A stretch of DNA of 64,000 nt from Rhodopirellula sp. Lineage in GTDB: Bacteria > Planctomycetota > Planctomycetia > Pirellulales > Thermoguttaceae. Positions 48,578 through 58,205 of the stretch are shown one piece after another. The notes under the pieces are model-generated. The model did no database searches. It worked only from the letters and a program-made list of their open reading frames with translations, and was not told the origin of the DNA. Within the stretch, counting starts at the first letter, position 1. Each line of letters starts with the position of its first letter. The translations under genes and the position numbers were made by a program. Location of the stretch: assembly GCA_012728855.1 (NCBI GenBank), contig JAAYEH010000225.1, forward strand, positions 1 through 64,000, given 5' to 3'.

Positions 48578-49633
48578 GTGCTTAGTCCCGCTGCATTTCG
48601 CGAGCTTGTCAGCGGCCGTCGACACGGTCTTGCCGCGGAGTTGGCGCGGTGGGGACTGCGTGCCACGGAAATACCCTACGCGTTGGCGGTCGGCTGGCGG
48701 AATCGCCGCTACGACCGAGGAAAGGCCGAGGTTCGGCGCGTGGGCGTTCCGGTGATCAGCGTCGGGAACCTCACACTCGGTGGCACCGGCAAGACGCCTA
48801 TGGTCGAATGGATCGCGCGGTGGTACGATGGCCATCGAGTGCGGGTAACCGTGGTCAGTCGCGGTTACGGCGCGGAGGCGGGCTCCGTCAACGACGAGGC
48901 CCTGGAACTGAAACAGAAGCTGCCCGGCGTCCCTCACCTGCAAAATCCCGACCGGGTGGCGGCAGCCGAACTCGCCATTGCACAGTTCGGCAGCCAATTG
49001 ATCGTATTGGACGATGCCTTCCAGCACCGCCGCATCGCCCGCGATCTCGATATTGTGTTGGTCGATGCCTTGGAACCGTTCGGCTACGGGCATGTCTTTC
49101 CACGGGGGACGCTTCGCGAACCGGTCCGTGGATTGCGGCGGGCCGACGCTGTCGTTCTCTCGCGAGCCGACATGCTCCCGCAGCACGACCGGCGACGGAT
49201 CGAAGAGGAAGTCCGCCGTTATGCACCAAACGCCGTCTGGGCCGAAGCCATCCACGCGCCGCTCAACCTCCTTTCGGCAAGCGGCCGGCAGCGACCAATC
49301 GACGACCTGCGCGGGCAACCGGTCGCGGCGTTTTGCGGCCTGGGAAATCCCGCCGCTTTTCGCCACACGTTAGAATCGTGCGGCTACGAGGTGATTGCCA
49401 CGCGCGAATTTGCCGATCACTATCACTATAGCCGCGAGGATGTCGCGTCGTTGGCAATTTGGGCCGACAAACTGGATGTGGCGGCGGTGCTCTGTTCGCA
49501 CAAGGATCTTGTCAAACTGGACATCGACCAACTCGGCGCTCGGCCCCTCTGGGCCGTTGCCATTGGCCTGAAATTGACCCGTGGGCAGGAAGCCTTGGAG
49601 AGCCGGCTCGATGCGATTCTGCCACGATCGTGA
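48578..49633 (+). CDS. lpxK: Tetraacyldisaccharide 4'-kinase
   Basis: A 351-residue inner-membrane kinase that phosphorylates lipid A precursor. The Walker A is in SVGNLTLGGTGKTP. Other motifs: VVSRGYG, LDDAFQHRRIARD and the His/Arg segment GTLREPVRGL. Start GTG 48578 with AGAGG a few bases upstream. It heads a rightward LPS/glycan operon extending to 54826, and supports a lipid A-containing outer membrane. Confidence 0.95.
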   Translation: MLSPAAFRELVSGRRHGLAAELARWGLRATEIPYALAVGWRNRRYDRGKAEVRRVGVPVISVGNLTLGGTGKTPMVEWIARWYDGHRVRVTVVSRGYGAEAGSVNDEALELKQKLPGVPHLQNPDRVAAAELAIAQFGSQLIVLDDAFQHRRIARDLDIVLVDALEPFGYGHVFPRGTLREPVRGLRRADAVVLSRADMLPQHDRRRIEEEVRRYAPNAVWAEAIHAPLNLLSASGRQRPIDDLRGQPVAAFCGLGNPAAFRHTLESCGYEVIATREFADHYHYSREDVASLAIWADKLDVAAVLCSHKDLVKLDIDQLGARPLWAVAIGLKLTRGQEALESRLDAILPRS

Positions 49634-49686
49634 AGAGCGGAACTGCTATTGGCTGGAAGTGGGTGCGCGGGGTATCTTCCGTGGAT

Positions 49687-50742
49687 ATGAAAATCGCGGT
49701 TTTCCTCCCCAATTGGCTCGGCGACATGGTGATGGCCACCCCCGCACTGCGGGCGATCCGGCAGCATTTCGGCGCCGAGGCGAGAATTGTCGGCATCCTA
49801 CGGCCCTACCTGGCGGAGGTGCTGGCGGGGAGCGACTGGCTCGATGAGCAGTGGTACTTCAATCCCCGCGCGGAACAGAAAAAAATCCGCCAACTGGCGG
49901 TGGTTCAAAGGATGCGGCAGGAACAGTTCGATTTGGCGCTGTTGCTGCCCAACTCGCTGAGAACCGCCGCCGTGGCATGGCTGGGAAGAGCCAAGGAGCG
50001 GATTGGCTACGCGCGATACGGCCGTGGTATGTTGCTGACCCGCAAGTTGGACTCGCCGCGCGCCCACGGCCGAATGGTCGACTATCCGATGGTCGACTAC
50101 TATCTCAAGATTGCCGAGGCCGCCGGCTGTGGCCCGCAGTCGCCGAGGCTGGAATTGTCGACCCGGGAAGCCGATGAGCACTCGGCCGACAAGGTGTGGA
50201 GAGCCCTTGGGCTGCGGACCGACGGTCGCGTGCTCACGTTCAATTGCAGCGGCGCCTACGGCGCGGCAAAACTCTGGCCGGTCGAGTATTTTGCCGAATT
50301 GGCCCGCCGCGCCGTCGATACCCTGGACCACGACGTCCTGGTCGTTTGCGGTCCCAAGGAGCGGGAGATCGGCCGTCAAATCGTGCGCGATGCCGATCGG
50401 CGGCGGGTGTTTTCGATGGCCGACCAGGCGTTGGGCATCGGCACTGCCAAAGCGTGCATTCGCCGCGGCCGCTTGATGGTCTCCACCGACAGCGGGCCGA
50501 GGCACATCGCCGCTGCGTTCGGCAAACCCGTGGTTACCATGTACGGTCCAATGCTGCCGATCTGGAGCCAAAACCCGACGGTCGAGGCGGTCGACCTGGT
50601 GCTCGACTTGGAATGCGTCGGATGCCAGAACCGGGTCTGTCCCTTGGGGCATCATCGTTGCATGCGGGATATCTCGGTCGACATGGTCTATGCGGAGGTG
50701 GCGAGGCTGCTCGAGGAGGGCCGTGCCGCCTGTGCGGCGTGA
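49687..50742 (+). CDS. LPS heptosyltransferase-family glycosyltransferase (GT9)
   Basis: A 351-residue peripheral membrane protein. The start MKIAVFLPNWLGDMVMATPA is the GT9 N-terminus, and STDSGPRHIAAAFGKPVVTM with YGPMLPIWSQNP is the nucleotide-sugar end. It should add a heptose or related sugar to the core. A Cys cluster (CVGCQNRVC) near the end is common in WaaF homologues. It lies 53 bases after lpxK. Confidence 0.9.
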   Translation: MKIAVFLPNWLGDMVMATPALRAIRQHFGAEARIVGILRPYLAEVLAGSDWLDEQWYFNPRAEQKKIRQLAVVQRMRQEQFDLALLLPNSLRTAAVAWLGRAKERIGYARYGRGMLLTRKLDSPRAHGRMVDYPMVDYYLKIAEAAGCGPQSPRLELSTREADEHSADKVWRALGLRTDGRVLTFNCSGAYGAAKLWPVEYFAELARRAVDTLDHDVLVVCGPKEREIGRQIVRDADRRRVFSMADQALGIGTAKACIRRGRLMVSTDSGPRHIAAAFGKPVVTMYGPMLPIWSQNPTVEAVDLVLDLECVGCQNRVCPLGHHRCMRDISVDMVYAEVARLLEEGRAACAA

Positions 50743-50782
50743 CCTTGCGACCCGGCATTGCGGTTCACGAGAAGGGATTCTC

Positions 50783-51673
50783 ATGATTCGTTGCGAACGC
50801 TCCTCTTTACCCCCCGATCCGGCCGTCACTGGATTGGAGCCGGCGGAAGACCGCCGCATGTGGCTGGATCGCCGTTATCGCGGCCTGCTGGTTGCAGCGG
50901 GACTGAAGGCGTTCGACGAAGTGATGGCGACCAGCCAGGGCCGGTGTCTCCGCGCCCTGTCCGACCGGGAGAACTGGCGGCTTGAATTGCACCATCCGCA
51001 CCATCCGCCGCGGGGCGCGTTTCTCAAGAAGCACCATGTCCGCACTTGGGCAACCTGGTTGAGGGCCCAAGTCGGCGCGGACCCCGGCGAAACGGCCGGA
51101 CGCGCCGAAGCCCGCAACGTCCGCCGCCTTACCGCCGACGGCATCGCGGTGATGGACTTGATCGCCTTCGGCGAACGGCTCCACCGCAATGGCCGCCTGG
51201 AATCGTTCGTGCTTACCCGGGAGTTAACCGGCTACACGCCCATGGACCACTTCCTGGCCGGGCGATTCAAGCCGCTTGCCGACCGCGGCAGCGGTCGCGA
51301 CGGCGACCTCCGCGCGCTCATCCGCCGGATTGCGGAGATCACTCGCCGCTTTCACGAAGCCGGCTATAACCACCGCGACCTCTACTGTGGGCATTTCTTC
51401 ATCAAAGAGGATGCTCCGGGGTCGTACGACGTTAAATTGATCGATCTGCAGCGGGTGCAGCATCGACGCCGATTCCGCCGGCGGTGGATCGTCAAAGACC
51501 TGGCCCAACTCGCCTGGTCCGCTTCCCGATTCCACATCAGTTGCGCCGACAGAATCGCCTTCATGCGGCATTACTTCGGCGTGGGAAAACTCGGCGACGG
51601 CGACAAACGTCTGATCCGAGCGGTGCTGGCCAAACAGGGGCGCATGGAGCGGAAGCTGGGGTACGGCCCGTGA
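50783..51673 (+). CDS. WaaP/Kdo-kinase-like LPS kinase
   Basis: A 296-residue protein. It has the eukaryotic-like-kinase fold with catalytic loop YNHRDLYCGHFFI (HRD) and metal Asp in KLIDLQRVQ. Such kinases phosphorylate Kdo or heptose of the LPS core. ATG 50783 follows AGAAGGGA with a 5-base spacer. Its stop overlaps the next start (GTGA), so it is coupled to the GT4 gene. Confidence 0.88.
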   Translation: MIRCERSSLPPDPAVTGLEPAEDRRMWLDRRYRGLLVAAGLKAFDEVMATSQGRCLRALSDRENWRLELHHPHHPPRGAFLKKHHVRTWATWLRAQVGADPGETAGRAEARNVRRLTADGIAVMDLIAFGERLHRNGRLESFVLTRELTGYTPMDHFLAGRFKPLADRGSGRDGDLRALIRRIAEITRRFHEAGYNHRDLYCGHFFIKEDAPGSYDVKLIDLQRVQHRRRFRRRWIVKDLAQLAWSASRFHISCADRIAFMRHYFGVGKLGDGDKRLIRAVLAKQGRMERKLGYGP

Positions 51674-52866
51674 GAATCGCCCTGAATATCGAGGTGGTCG
51701 GCAGGCGCGGCGGGGCCGAGAAGTACGCCGGCAGCCTCGCCCGCCATCTTGCATCCGCCGGCCACGAGGTTCACGTGGTCGCCCGTAGCGTCGCCCCCGG
51801 CGAACTGCCGCCGGAAGTGCAGTGGCATCCAGTCCGGCTCGCGAGGCTGCCCGGCCTCGGCGGGTTGCGGGCGTACCGCTTCGCCGCCGCTTCCCAACGG
51901 CTGCTGGATCATTTGCCGGTCGATTTGATTCTCGGCTTCTCCAAAACCTGGCGGCAGCACGCCTATCTCTCTGTCGGCGGCCCGCACCCCGCCACGCTCG
52001 AGCATAGCGGCCGGCGATTCCGTAGCGCATGGTCGCGAATCGCATGGCGGCTGGGCAAGCTGTTGAGCCTGAGGCAATGGTCGTTTCGCGTCATCGACGG
52101 CAAGGCGTTCTCCCGCGGCCGCGCGCCGCACGTGATTGCCGTCAGTCGCATGTCGGCCGAGCACTTCCAGAAGCACCACGGGGTGCCTGCCGAGCGGATC
52201 TCGGTTGTCTACAACGGGCTGGACGATACCAACCCGCTCGAAGATGCAGCAACCGCACGCCGCCGCTTCCGGGGGCGACTTGGCCTTGCCGACGATGACA
52301 CGGCCGTACTTTTCGTCGCATGCAACTACGCGTTGAAGGGACTGGAACCGTTGCTGGAGGCCTTCGCGCCGGTCGCGGCCCGCATGACGCAGCCAAAACT
52401 GGTTGTTTGCGGCAACAACCGCATCGGGCGCTACCGCCGGCAAGCCAGGCGCCTCGGGATCGAAAACCGGGTACACTTTCTCGGTTTTCTCGAAGACGTT
52501 CGCGAATGTTACGCGGGGTGCGACGCCTTCGCCCTTCCGTCGTTCTACGACCCCTGCAGCCTGGTCGTGCTTGAAGCCATGGCCGCCGGACTGCCGGTCA
52601 TTACCACGCGCCAGAACGGCGCCGCCGAACTCCTCACCGAAGGGGTCGACGGATTCGTGGTCGAATCTCCCTGGGCGATCGAATCGATGACCGACCGGCT
52701 CGTGCGGCTTGCCGGCGACGCCGAACTCCGCCGCTCGATGGGCCGGCGGGCGGCCGACCAGGTTCGAGCGTTCACGCTGAAAACGCGTCTGGCCGAACTG
52801 CTGGCGGTGCTCGAGCGGATCGCCCCGCAAGGACTCTCGACCCACGGGTCAAGGAGCGCGGCATGA
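51670..52866 (+). CDS. Glycosyltransferase family 4
   Basis: A 398-residue GT-B enzyme. The N-terminal motif is RRGGAEKYAGSLARHLASAG and the donor-site motif FALPSFYDPCSLVVLEAMAA, followed by GLPVITTRQNGAAELL (GT4 E-x7-E). It starts at GTG 51670, coupled to the kinase gene. It may extend the LPS core. It is coupled by ATGA to the next SDR gene. Confidence 0.92.
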   Translation: MRIALNIEVVGRRGGAEKYAGSLARHLASAGHEVHVVARSVAPGELPPEVQWHPVRLARLPGLGGLRAYRFAAASQRLLDHLPVDLILGFSKTWRQHAYLSVGGPHPATLEHSGRRFRSAWSRIAWRLGKLLSLRQWSFRVIDGKAFSRGRAPHVIAVSRMSAEHFQKHHGVPAERISVVYNGLDDTNPLEDAATARRRFRGRLGLADDDTAVLFVACNYALKGLEPLLEAFAPVAARMTQPKLVVCGNNRIGRYRRQARRLGIENRVHFLGFLEDVRECYAGCDAFALPSFYDPCSLVVLEAMAAGLPVITTRQNGAAELLTEGVDGFVVESPWAIESMTDRLVRLAGDAELRRSMGRRAADQVRAFTLKTRLAELLAVLERIAPQGLSTHGSRSAA

Positions 52867-53858
52867 ATCTGGATGGAAAACGGGCGCTGGTCACCGGAGC
52901 GGGCGGGTTCATCGGCAGTCACTTGACCGAGGCGCTCGTTCGGGCCGGCGCGAAGACAAGGGCGCTGGTGCATTACAACTCCAGGGGCGACTGGGGGCAG
53001 TTGGCCGCGGTCGACACCGAGGTCCGAGACGACGTCGAAGTGATCCTGGGCGACATCGGCGACCGTTCGATGGTTCGCCAGGCGGTGGTCGGCTGCGACC
53101 TGATCTTCCATCTCGCCGCGCTGATCGGGATCCCCTACAGCTACCACGCCGTGGAAAGCTACGTCGATACCAACCTTCGTGGAACGCTGAATGTTCTCGA
53201 AGCATGTCGCGACTACGGCGTGGAACGGCTGTTGCTCACTTCGACCAGCGAGTCGTACGGCACGGCCCAGTACACACCGATCGACGAGCAGCATCCCTTG
53301 CGCGCCCAAAGCCCCTATGCCGCCACGAAAATCGCCGCCGACCAGTTAGCGCACAGTTACCACGCGGCCTTCGGCCTGCCGGTAGTCGTGCTGCGGCCGT
53401 TTAATACCTTCGGACCGCGACAGAGCACGCGGGCGGTCATCCCGACAATCATCACGCAGGCCCTCGCCGGCGACTACGTCACCCTGGGGAGCCTATCGCC
53501 GGTCCGCGACTTCCTCTATGTGGCCGACAACGCCCGCGGCTATCTCGCCGCAGCCGCCGCTAGGGCGGATAACGTCTGCGGGGAGGTGATCAACCTCGGC
53601 ACGGGCCGCGGTGTGTCGATCGGACGTCTTGTCGAGTTGGTGGGTGAAATCCTGGGCAGGCCGCTCACGGTGGTCGCTGCCCAGCAACGGCGGCGGCCTG
53701 AAAAAAGCGAAGTGCTGCAGTTGCTCTGTTGTGCCGAGAAGGCGCATCGCCTTATCGGTTGGCAGGCGCAGGTCGGCCTGGAGGACGGGCTGGCACGGAC
53801 CATTGACCATATCCGCTGTCATCCGGAAATGCACCGCTCGCCGCAATACGCGATTTAG
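52863..53858 (+). CDS. LegB-like NAD-dependent 4,6-dehydratase
   Basis: A 331-residue extended SDR with TGAGGFIGSHL, an STSESYGT segment, YAATK (Tyr-x3-Lys) and LRPFNTFGPRQSTRAVIPTI. The text LIFHLAALIGIPYSYHAVES closely resembles LegB, the dehydratase of UDP-GlcNAc-derived legionaminic-type sugars. It may make a precursor of a nonulosonate-like surface sugar; other leg genes are not in the window, so a related UDP-sugar dehydratase is also possible. It overlaps the GT4 gene by 4 bases. Confidence 0.85.
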   Translation: MNLDGKRALVTGAGGFIGSHLTEALVRAGAKTRALVHYNSRGDWGQLAAVDTEVRDDVEVILGDIGDRSMVRQAVVGCDLIFHLAALIGIPYSYHAVESYVDTNLRGTLNVLEACRDYGVERLLLTSTSESYGTAQYTPIDEQHPLRAQSPYAATKIAADQLAHSYHAAFGLPVVVLRPFNTFGPRQSTRAVIPTIITQALAGDYVTLGSLSPVRDFLYVADNARGYLAAAAARADNVCGEVINLGTGRGVSIGRLVELVGEILGRPLTVVAAQQRRRPEKSEVLQLLCCAEKAHRLIGWQAQVGLEDGLARTIDHIRCHPEMHRSPQYAI

Positions 53859-53866
53859 TAGCGATC

Positions 53867-54826
53867 ATGCGAAACCGAATCTTAATCACTGGCGCCTGCG
53901 GGTTCACCGGCCGGCATCTAATCGCCCGGCTGGCAATCGAACGGCCTGCGGCGATTACGGGGCTTGGTGTGGGGAACCGGCCCGCGCCGACCGGCTGGAC
54001 ACACGTCGCTTGCGATCTGACGGACGAGGCGGCGGTGGATCGCGAGGTCGCCGCCGCCCGCCCCGAGGTCGTCTTTCACCTCGCCGGAGCAATCCGTGCC
54101 GCCTCGGCCGACGCGTTTCGCCGCATCAACGTCGAGGGCTTCAGGAATTTGTGCTCGGCGCTTCGCCGCATGGCCCAACGCAGTGGCCGTCCGGTTCGCA
54201 TGGTCGCCGTCGGCTCGGCGGCGGAGATCGGCTCGGCGGGGATGTCCCATCCGCCGGTTAACGAGGACGTTGCCTGTGTGCCCGAAAGCGATTACGGGCG
54301 GAGCAAATGGGAGGCGACGCAGTTGGCCCTTGCCGAACCGCCCGACGGACTGCTTCAAATCGTCGTGGCGAGGGCGTTCAACCTCATCGGCCCGGGACAG
54401 GGCGACGCATCGGCGCCGGGCAGCTTCGCCCGGCAGGTTCTGGCCGTCGCCGCGGGGCGATCCGCCGCAGTAAAGTGTGGCCGTCTCGATACGCGTCGCG
54501 ATTTCGTCGATGTCCGCGATGCCGCGGAAGCTTACCTCGCTTTGGCGCGCCACGGCCGACCCGGGCAAGTCTACAACGTCTGTGCGGGACGTTCCCACCG
54601 TATCGGCGACCTGCTCGATTATCTGATTGATGCCGTCGGCGGCCGGATTCCTGTTGTGGCGGAATCTCTGCCCGCTCGCCAAGGCGACGTAGCCGACATT
54701 TTTGGCGATCACGCCAAGATCGTGGAGCAAACGGGATGGCAGCCTCGCATCTCCATCGAGCAAAGCCTCAGCGAACTGCTCGGTTCGCCGTACGTCAGGC
54801 TTTCCAGTCTGACCGTTGCAGGTTAG
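53867..54826 (+). CDS. GDP-4-keto-6-deoxy-mannose reductase-like SDR
   Basis: A 319-residue extended SDR. TGACGFTGRHLI near the start, VGSAAEIGSA, YGRSKWEATQ (Tyr-x3-Lys) and RAFNLIGPGQ match Rmd/epimerase proteins. It may reduce the keto sugar for surface-glycan synthesis. The final residues (YVRLSSLTVAG) are read from the left arm of element E at 54790-54813, so the native C-terminus was altered. It starts 8 bases after the LegB-like gene. Confidence 0.85.
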   Translation: MRNRILITGACGFTGRHLIARLAIERPAAITGLGVGNRPAPTGWTHVACDLTDEAAVDREVAAARPEVVFHLAGAIRAASADAFRRINVEGFRNLCSALRRMAQRSGRPVRMVAVGSAAEIGSAGMSHPPVNEDVACVPESDYGRSKWEATQLALAEPPDGLLQIVVARAFNLIGPGQGDASAPGSFARQVLAVAAGRSAAVKCGRLDTRRDFVDVRDAAEAYLALARHGRPGQVYNVCAGRSHRIGDLLDYLIDAVGGRIPVVAESLPARQGDVADIFGDHAKIVEQTGWQPRISIEQSLSELLGSPYVRLSSLTVAG

Positions 54827-54876
54827 GCTGTACTGTCTCACTCTAACTCGAAGTCAGGCTGGCAAGCCTGACGTAC
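54790..54876. repeat. Element E, copy 1 (overlaps the end of the Rmd-like gene)
   Basis: The left arm begins GTACGTCAGGCTTTCCAG (54790) and the right arm is GTCAGGCTGGCAAGCCTGAC (54853-54872), extending to GTAC at 54876. The arms match at 22 of 24 positions. A second copy is at 60882-60940. It forms the gap to queC and part of the Rmd-like coding sequence. Confidence 0.8.
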
Positions 54877-54898
54877 TTTGGACTGCGGATCAACCATA

Positions 54899-55600
54899 AT
54901 GCCGCTCGCCAAGCCACGAGCCGTCGCACTGCTCAGCGGCGGATTGGACTCCACGACTACCCTGGCGATCGCCGGGTCCGAAGGTTTTGAGCTGCATGCG
55001 CTCACGTTTCGGTACGGGCAGCGCCATGAGGTGGAAATCGAGGCGGCGAGCCGCATCGCCGGTCACTTCCGGGTGGCGCAGCATCTCGTGGTCGATTTGG
55101 ATCCGCGGTATTTCGGTGGATCGGCATTGACGAGCGACCTGCCGGTGCCGAAGGATCGGCGGGCGGAAGAAATGTCGGCCGGGATTCCCGTTACCTATGT
55201 CCCGGCTCGCAATACGATCTTTCTTTCCTTCGCGCTCGCCTGGTCGGAGATCGTCGGTGCCGACGATATCTTTATCGGAGTCAACGCGGTCGATTATAGC
55301 GGCTATCCCGATTGCCGGCCGGAGTACATTGAGGCCTACCAGCGGATGGCAAACCTCGCTACCAAGGCTTCCGTGGAAGGGCGTCGGGAATTGCACATTC
55401 ACACACCGTTGATTCGCCTGACGAAGGCGGAAATAATCCGCCGGGGATTAGAGCTTGGCGTCGATTACGCGATGACCAGTACATGCTACGACCCGTCTGC
55501 GGCGGGCGAGGCGTGTGGTCGCTGCGATGCCTGCCTTTTGCGGTTGCGAGGGTTTGCCGAACTCGGCCGTCGCGATCCGGCGAGATACCAGTTGCCATAG
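54899..55600 (+). CDS. queC: 7-cyano-7-deazaguanine synthase
   Basis: QueC makes preQ0, precursor of queuosine in tRNA, from carboxy-deazaguanine, ammonia and ATP. The 233-residue product has the PP-loop [35 protein letters not shown] and a C-terminal zinc-binding group CGRCDAC with TSTCYDP. ATG 54899 has no clear ribosome binding site. No other queuosine genes are adjacent. Confidence 0.97.
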   Translation: MPLAKPRAVALLSGGLDSTTTLAIAGSEGFELHALTFRYGQRHEVEIEAASRIAGHFRVAQHLVVDLDPRYFGGSALTSDLPVPKDRRAEEMSAGIPVTYVPARNTIFLSFALAWSEIVGADDIFIGVNAVDYSGYPDCRPEYIEAYQRMANLATKASVEGRRELHIHTPLIRLTKAEIIRRGLELGVDYAMTSTCYDPSAAGEACGRCDACLLRLRGFAELGRRDPARYQLP

Positions 55601-55659
55601 CATCGAAGAAAGAAGTGCCCGTGAGTCTTCTGGCACGCGGTTGACTGGCGGCGTCTCCA

Positions 55660-56049
55660 TCAGCGACTGCCTGGTTCGCGATCTCGTTTGCGGCGCCGCT
55701 TTCGTAACCCTGCCATCCACCTCCACTCCTCCCAGTCCCGCCAGTCCATTCCCGTTTGCACCCCCTGCCGCACGCGACTTAGAAGGTGTTTCGCCCAGGC
55801 AAACTCGATGCTCAGAATTGCCAGGCCGATTGGAATGACGACAAAAGCCGGGCCCGGCGTAACCAGCAGAATGACGCCCAACAGCAGAACCGTTGTGCCC
55901 ACCACCAGCACAATCAGCCGCCTCGCGTGGCGGAGCACCGCGCGAACCGTCGCCTCACGGCCGCTCGAGGCGGGCGGTGCCTCCGATCTCCCATCGCAGT
56001 TCTGTTGCGAGGCGTCACAGATCTGTGGGTGGGGTTCGTCTGGTTCCAC
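55660..56049 (-). CDS. Small PGPGW-like membrane protein
   Basis: About 129 residues. Two hydrophobic segments, LIVLVVGTTVLLLGVILLVT and PGPAFVVIPIGLAILSIEFA, flank a PGP turn, as in the PGPGW family, and a very basic tail (RKRRRKRDRE) follows. Its function is unknown. The start is uncertain: GTG 56049 was taken, but a shorter start (GTG 55938) would still include both helices. The frame continues open upstream without family text. Confidence 0.6.
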   Translation of the reverse strand: MEPDEPHPQICDASQQNCDGRSEAPPASSGREATVRAVLRHARRLIVLVVGTTVLLLGVILLVTPGPAFVVIPIGLAILSIEFAWAKHLLSRVRQGVQTGMDWRDWEEWRWMAGLRKRRRKRDREPGSR

Positions 56050-56216
56050 GTTACGATGCCGCCGAAGGTTCGTTGCGGGACAGGTGTGCAGCCTGCCACA
56101 ACCGTTTTTTATAGCCGCTGCCCGTCGGCACGACAAACTTGACAGTGTTCCCTTGATACGTTCTTCTTCAGTTCTTGCCCAATCTTGCCAGCAAATCAGC
56201 AAACCCGAGGCCAGCC

Positions 56217-57482
56217 ATGCCCTGTTTTTCGAATATCCGCCATGAAATTGCCGGAGTGCCCATTCTTGATCTTGCCCACGAATTCGGTACCCCCACGTTT
56301 GTCTATGACACCGGCACGATTGTCCAGAGGATCGAAGATCTGCGGGCATTCGACCACATTCGCTACGCGCAAAAGGCTTGCTCCAATCTGGCGGTGCTCG
56401 ATCTCATGCGTCAACATGGCGTCCTGGTCGACACGGTCAGCGCCGGCGAAATTCGGCGGGCGTTGGTCGCAGGCTACGCTCCGACCGGCTCGCCGCCGCC
56501 GATCGTTTACACCGCGGACATTTTCGATCGCGAGTCGCTCAATCTGGTCGTCGAACAGAATATCCATGTCAACTGCGGCTCCCCCGATATGCTCGACCAG
56601 TACGGCAGCCTGGCTCCCGGACGTGAGGTGACGCTACGGATTAACCCCGGTTTCGGACACGGACACAGCCGAAAGACGAACACCGGCGGCGACCAATCCA
56701 AGCACGGCATTTGGTACGATCAACTCCATGACTGTCTCGTCAACGCCGACAACTACGGGCTGAGCGTTACGGGGCTTCATATGCATATCGGTTCCGGGAC
56801 CGACCTGGAACACCTCTCACAGGTCTGCGCTGCCATGGAAAAGGCGGCTTTGGAGTTGGGGCGGAATCTCAAGTCGATCAGTGCGGGCGGCGGGTTGCCC
56901 ATCCCATACCAGGAAGATCAGCAACGCCTCGACCTCGGTGCCTACTTCGCCGTATGGAACGCCACCCGCCAGCGGCTCCAAGACCATTTTGGGCATGCGA
57001 TCAGCCTGGAAATCGAACCGGGGCGTTACCTCGTGGCCGAGAGCGGTTACCTGATTGCCGAAATCCGTGCGATCAAACGTCAGGCAGACAATGTCTTCTA
57101 TCTCGTTGACGCCGGCTTCAACAACCTCGCCCGGCCGATCCTCTACGGCGCCCACCATCCCATGGCGATCGTCCCGGCCGATGGCGAAACCCGGCGTCCC
57201 GAAGTGGACGTGATCGTCGGCGGTCCGCTTTGCGAATCAGGCGATATTTTCACCCAGGAGGAAGGTGGTTTCGTCATCACGCGCTGCTTGCCTACGGCCG
57301 CGGTCGGCGACCTGCTCGTTATCGAATGCGCCGGCGCCTATGGCTTCGTGATGGGATCGAACTACAATTCGAAACCCCTGGCGGCGGAGGTATTGATTGC
57401 CGATGGCCGCCCACACCTGATCCGCCGCCGGCAAACCTTCGAGGATCTCATCGCCGGAGAGATGATCCCCCAACAACCGTGA
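56217..57482 (+). CDS. lysA: Diaminopimelate decarboxylase
   Basis: A 421-residue PLP enzyme that makes lysine from meso-diaminopimelate. The PLP lysine is in the YAQKACSN segment, where YAVKAN is usual. Other blocks: GLHMHIGSGT, GGGLPIPYQ, EIEPGRYLVAESGYL and GPLCESGDIF. ATG 56217 follows CGAGG. It converges on the superoxide dismutase gene 15 bases away. Confidence 0.93.
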   Translation: MPCFSNIRHEIAGVPILDLAHEFGTPTFVYDTGTIVQRIEDLRAFDHIRYAQKACSNLAVLDLMRQHGVLVDTVSAGEIRRALVAGYAPTGSPPPIVYTADIFDRESLNLVVEQNIHVNCGSPDMLDQYGSLAPGREVTLRINPGFGHGHSRKTNTGGDQSKHGIWYDQLHDCLVNADNYGLSVTGLHMHIGSGTDLEHLSQVCAAMEKAALELGRNLKSISAGGGLPIPYQEDQQRLDLGAYFAVWNATRQRLQDHFGHAISLEIEPGRYLVAESGYLIAEIRAIKRQADNVFYLVDAGFNNLARPILYGAHHPMAIVPADGETRRPEVDVIVGGPLCESGDIFTQEEGGFVITRCLPTAAVGDLLVIECAGAYGFVMGSNYNSKPLAAEVLIADGRPHLIRRRQTFEDLIAGEMIPQQP

Positions 57483-57497
57483 TCATCCTCGCCGATC

Positions 57498-58205
57498 CTA
57501 ACCCTTCGCCGCATCGACAAAACGCCCCGAAACCGCGTCCCAATCAATCACGTTGAAGAACGCCTTCACGTAGTCGGCGCGGCGATTCTGGTACTTCAGA
57601 TAGTAGGCGTGCTCCCACACGTCGACCCCCAAGATCGGGATCTGGCCCTCGGTGATTGGACTGTCCTGGTTTGCCGTACTGGAAACGGAGAGTTTGCCGC
57701 TCTTCGGACAGAGGCAGAGCCATGCCCAACCGCTGCCGAACCGTTTCATTGCGGCATCGGAAAGCGCCGTGGCGAATTGGTCAAAACCGCCGAGTTGGCT
57801 GTCGATGGCCTTTGCCAGTTCGCCCTTGGGTTGACCGCCACCTTTCTTGGACATGATCGTCCAGAAAAGACTGTGGTTGACATGGCCGCCGCCGTTGTTG
57901 CGAACTGCCGTCCGGATCGATTCCGGCAGTCGATCGAGATGGGCAACCAATTCCTGCGGCGACTTCTTCGCCCACTCGCTTCCTGCCACCGCCTTGTTCA
58001 AATTGGCCACGTAACCGGCATGGTGCTTTGTGTAATGAATCTCCATCGTCCGCGCATCAATGTGCGGCTCCAGGGCATCGTAGGGATACGGGAGTTCGGG
58101 TAGTTGATACGATCCCGAACTCGCCTGCGCCAACACCTCGCGACTCGGCAGCAACAGGCTCGCCCCCAACCCGAACGAAGCGGCAAAAAACTCACGGCGT
58201 CTCAT
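57498..58205 (-). CDS. Tat-exported Mn-type superoxide dismutase
   Basis: A 235-residue Fe/Mn SOD. Metal ligands: His in [13 protein letters not shown], His in [11 protein letters not shown], Asp and His in [11 protein letters not shown]. The segment NQDSPI and GGGQ argue for manganese. The N-terminus [19 protein letters not shown] is a twin-arginine signal, so it is exported, unlike most SODs of this family. It likely protects the periplasm from superoxide. Confidence 0.93.
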   Translation of the reverse strand: MRRREFFAASFGLGASLLLPSREVLAQASSGSYQLPELPYPYDALEPHIDARTMEIHYTKHHAGYVANLNKAVAGSEWAKKSPQELVAHLDRLPESIRTAVRNNGGGHVNHSLFWTIMSKKGGGQPKGELAKAIDSQLGGFDQFATALSDAAMKRFGSGWAWLCLCPKSGKLSVSSTANQDSPITEGQIPILGVDVWEHAYYLKYQNRRADYVKAFFNVIDWDAVSGRFVDAAKG

